DNA of 40,587 nucleotides from an uncultured Oscillospiraceae bacterium. GTDB lineage: Bacteria > Bacillota > Clostridia > Oscillospirales > Oscillospiraceae. This document shows, piece after piece, positions 38,873 through 40,587 of this stretch (its first letter is position 1; the number at the start of each line of letters is the position of its first letter). The translations under genes were made by a program, and so were the position numbers. Location of the stretch: contig CAJULD010000026.1 of assembly GCA_910587505.1 (NCBI GenBank), positions 1 to 40,587 of the forward strand. The letters are read 5' to 3'. Under the pieces are notes generated by a model, which was given only the letters and a program-made list of their open reading frames with translations, did no database searches and was not told where the DNA came from.

Positions 38873-40587
38873 ATGGAGCAGAATAAAATCAGAAATTTTT
38901 CCATCATCGCCCACATAGACCACGGCAAGTCCACCCTGGCCGACCGGCTGCTGGAGCTGTGCGGGGCCGTCTCCGAGCGGGAGATGGAAAGCCAGCTTCT
39001 GGACAATATGGATCTGGAGCGGGAGCGGGGCATCACCATCAAGGCCCGCGCCGTCACGCTGAACTATCAGGCGCAGGACGGGGAGACCTACACCCTCAAT
39101 CTCATCGACACCCCCGGCCACGTGGACTTCAACTACGAGGTCAGCCGCTCCCTGGCCGCCTGCGAGGGCGCCGTGCTGGTGGTGGACGCCAGTCAGGGCA
39201 TCGAGGCCCAGACCCTGGCCAATACCTATCTTGCCCTGGACAACGATCTGGAGATCCGCCCGGTCATCAACAAGATCGATCTGCCCGCCGCCGACCCGGA
39301 GCGGGTCAAACACGAGATCGAGGACATTATCGGCATCCCCGCCCTGGACGCGCCGGAGATCTCCGCCAAGGTGGGGCTCAACATCCCCGCCGTGCTGGAG
39401 GACGTGGTGCAGAACATCCCCGCGCCTACCGGTGATCCGGACGCGCCGCTGCGGGCACTGATCTTTGACAGCTATTACGACGCCTACAAGGGAGTCATCG
39501 TCTATTTCCGGGTCATGGACGGCACGGTGAAAAAGGGAATGTCCATCCGGATGATGGCCTCCGGCGGCCAGTATCAGATTCTGGAGTGCGGCCTGCTGCG
39601 GCCTCTGGGATACGAGAGCTGCGACCGGCTCCAGGCGGGGCAGGTGGGCTATCTCACCGCCTCCATCAAAAACGTACAGCACACGGAGGTGGGCGACACC
39701 ATCACCGGCGTGGAGAATCCGGCCTCAGAGCCCCTGCCGGGGTACCGGAAGGCCCAGTCCATGGTCTACTGCGGCGTATACACCGAGGACGGCAGCAAGT
39801 ACCCCGACCTGCGGGACGCGCTGGAGAAACTCCAGCTCAACGACGCCTCCCTGACCTTTGAGCCGGAGAGCTCCGTGGCGCTGGGGTTCGGCTTCCGGTG
39901 CGGTTTTCTGGGGATGCTCCACATGGAGGTCATTCAGGAGCGGCTGGAGCGGGAATTTGATCTGGACCTCATCACCACCCTGCCCTCCGTCATCTACAAG
40001 GTGACGAAAACCGACGGCACGGTGGTAAACGTGGACAACCCCCACAACTACCCGGACCCTGCCGTGATCGCCGAGGCCCAGGAGCCCTGTGTAAAGGTCT
40101 CCATCATTTCCCCCAACGAGTACGTGGGCAGCATCATGCCCCTGTGCCAGGACCGGCGGGGAGAGTTCAGGGACATGCAGTATCTGGATACCCATCTGGT
40201 GGAGCTCCACTATCAGATGCCCCTCAATGAGATCATCTACGACTTTTTCGACACCCTGAAGGCCCACACCAGAGGCTACGCCTCCCTGGACTATGAGCTC
40301 AGCGACTACCGCGCCAGCGATCTGGTGAAGGTGGACCTGCTGCTCAACGGGGACCAGGTGGACGCGCTGAGCTTTATCGCCCACCGGGACAAGGCCTATC
40401 CACGGGCAAGGCGGCTGTGCGAGAAGCTGAAGGAGAACATTCCCCGCCAGCTCTTCGAGGTGCCCATTCAGGCCGCCATCGGCGGGCGGATCATCGCCCG
40501 GGAAACGGTGAAGGCCATGCGGAAGGACGTATTGGCCAAGTGCTACGGCGGCGACATCACCCGGAAGAAGAAGCTGCTGGAGAAGCA
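38873..40587 (+). CDS. lepA: Elongation factor 4 (LepA), cut off by window end
   Basis: 571 complete codons of a roughly 600-residue ribosome-associated GTPase that back-translocates or remodels stalled ribosomes. GTPase motifs are AHIDHGKST (13-21), DTPGHVDFNYEVSRS and NKIDLP. The LepA-specific C-terminal stretch runs to CYGGDITRKKKLLEK, so only about 30 residues are missing. Its ribosome site (GTAAGGAA) overlaps the XRE stop. LepA is more often grouped with hemN/hrcA; the XRE partner is unusual. Confidence 0.97.
   Translation, partial: MEQNKIRNFSIIAHIDHGKSTLADRLLELCGAVSEREMESQLLDNMDLERERGITIKARAVTLNYQAQDGETYTLNLIDTPGHVDFNYEVSRSLAACEGAVLVVDASQGIEAQTLANTYLALDNDLEIRPVINKIDLPAADPERVKHEIEDIIGIPALDAPEISAKVGLNIPAVLEDVVQNIPAPTGDPDAPLRALIFDSYYDAYKGVIVYFRVMDGTVKKGMSIRMMASGGQYQILECGLLRPLGYESCDRLQAGQVGYLTASIKNVQHTEVGDTITGVENPASEPLPGYRKAQSMVYCGVYTEDGSKYPDLRDALEKLQLNDASLTFEPESSVALGFGFRCGFLGMLHMEVIQERLEREFDLDLITTLPSVIYKVTKTDGTVVNVDNPHNYPDPAVIAEAQEPCVKVSIISPNEYVGSIMPLCQDRRGEFRDMQYLDTHLVELHYQMPLNEIIYDFFDTLKAHTRGYASLDYELSDYRASDLVKVDLLLNGDQVDALSFIAHRDKAYPRARRLCEKLKENIPRQLFEVPIQAAIGGRIIARETVKAMRKDVLAKCYGGDITRKKKLLEK

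Noticed and set aside
1..40587. CRISPR array, tRNA or rRNA genes, phage or IS transposase genes
   Set aside because: No regularly spaced repeats, no cloverleaf with a TTCRA arm and no transposase or integrase motif were seen on either strand. Short tRNAs could still escape reading by eye.

Overview
The window is about 40.6 kb of GC-rich DNA (roughly 60% or more by eye) from a bacterial chromosome. It most likely comes from an anaerobic, high-GC member of the Clostridia in the Oscillospiraceae (Oscillibacter, Dysosmobacter or Flavonifractor-like). This placement is inferred from the strong AGGAGG ribosome sites, GTG/ATG starts, ATGA gene overlaps, a ferredoxin-dependent 2-oxoacid oxidoreductase operon, many small XRE and LysR regulators, and protein styles typical of that family. 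No rRNA, tRNA, CRISPR array, complete insertion sequence or phage gene was found.

Layout. (1) 1-7262, plus strand: branched-chain amino acid and 2-oxoacid fermentation. It holds the end of an acyl-CoA ligase, a P-loop ATPase, a korDABC-type 2-oxoacid:ferredoxin oxidoreductase behind a long leader with a terminator-like hairpin, a nucleoside phosphorylase, a nitrilase-family amidase and a branched-chain aminotransferase. Two gene stumps (GNAT and VOC) sit inside it. (2) 7498-10278: a lipoprotein (minus strand) and prfC behind a consensus promoter with a hairpin at its start. (3) 10387-10965: a small AT-richer divergent pair (DUF6809-like and XRE) with palindromic operators. (4) 11098-12788: cobT-cobU. 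(5) 12966-16735, minus: a flippase-like membrane protein, a radical SAM enzyme and a two-domain flavodoxin-like protein. (6) 16909-22531, minus: a three-gene phosphorelay consisting of an orphan receiver, a hybrid kinase with HPt, and a hybrid kinase fused to a DegV fatty-acid-binding domain. (7) 22677-27736, minus: ubiD, ubiX, an lpdD-like gene, a UroD-family methyltransferase-like gene and the two class I fumarase subunits, interrupted by a 149-bp element with terminal inverted repeats. (8) 27844-33970, plus: two LysR regulators, an SLC13-type carboxylate permease, a fumarase/adenylosuccinate-lyase superfamily enzyme and an AbgA-type amidohydrolase. (9) 34043-40587: an M23 peptidase, a PlsC-like acyltransferase with a zinc ribbon, a DUF819 transporter, an XRE regulator and lepA, cut off by the window end.

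How the parts may work together. Region 1 fits oxidation of branched-chain amino acids: aminotransferase to 2-oxoacid, ferredoxin oxidoreductase to acyl-CoA, and acyl-CoA ligase to or from the free acid. Regions 7 and 8 share one regulatory hub around 27.8 kb. They look like an import, cleavage and decarboxylation module for an aromatic or unsaturated acid conjugate, with fumarase removing fumarate from the lyase; this is inference. Region 6 is the most unusual part: a kinase output joined covalently to a lipid-binding domain, beside a flippase, a radical SAM enzyme and a flavodoxin-like protein.

The strongest candidates for something undescribed are the HisKA-HATPase-REC-DegV protein (16909-19608) with its phosphorelay operon, the UbiD/LpdD/UroD-like/fumarase operon with the linked permease-lyase-AbgA operon, and the small transposon-like repeat whose target duplication contains the stop codon of lpdD.
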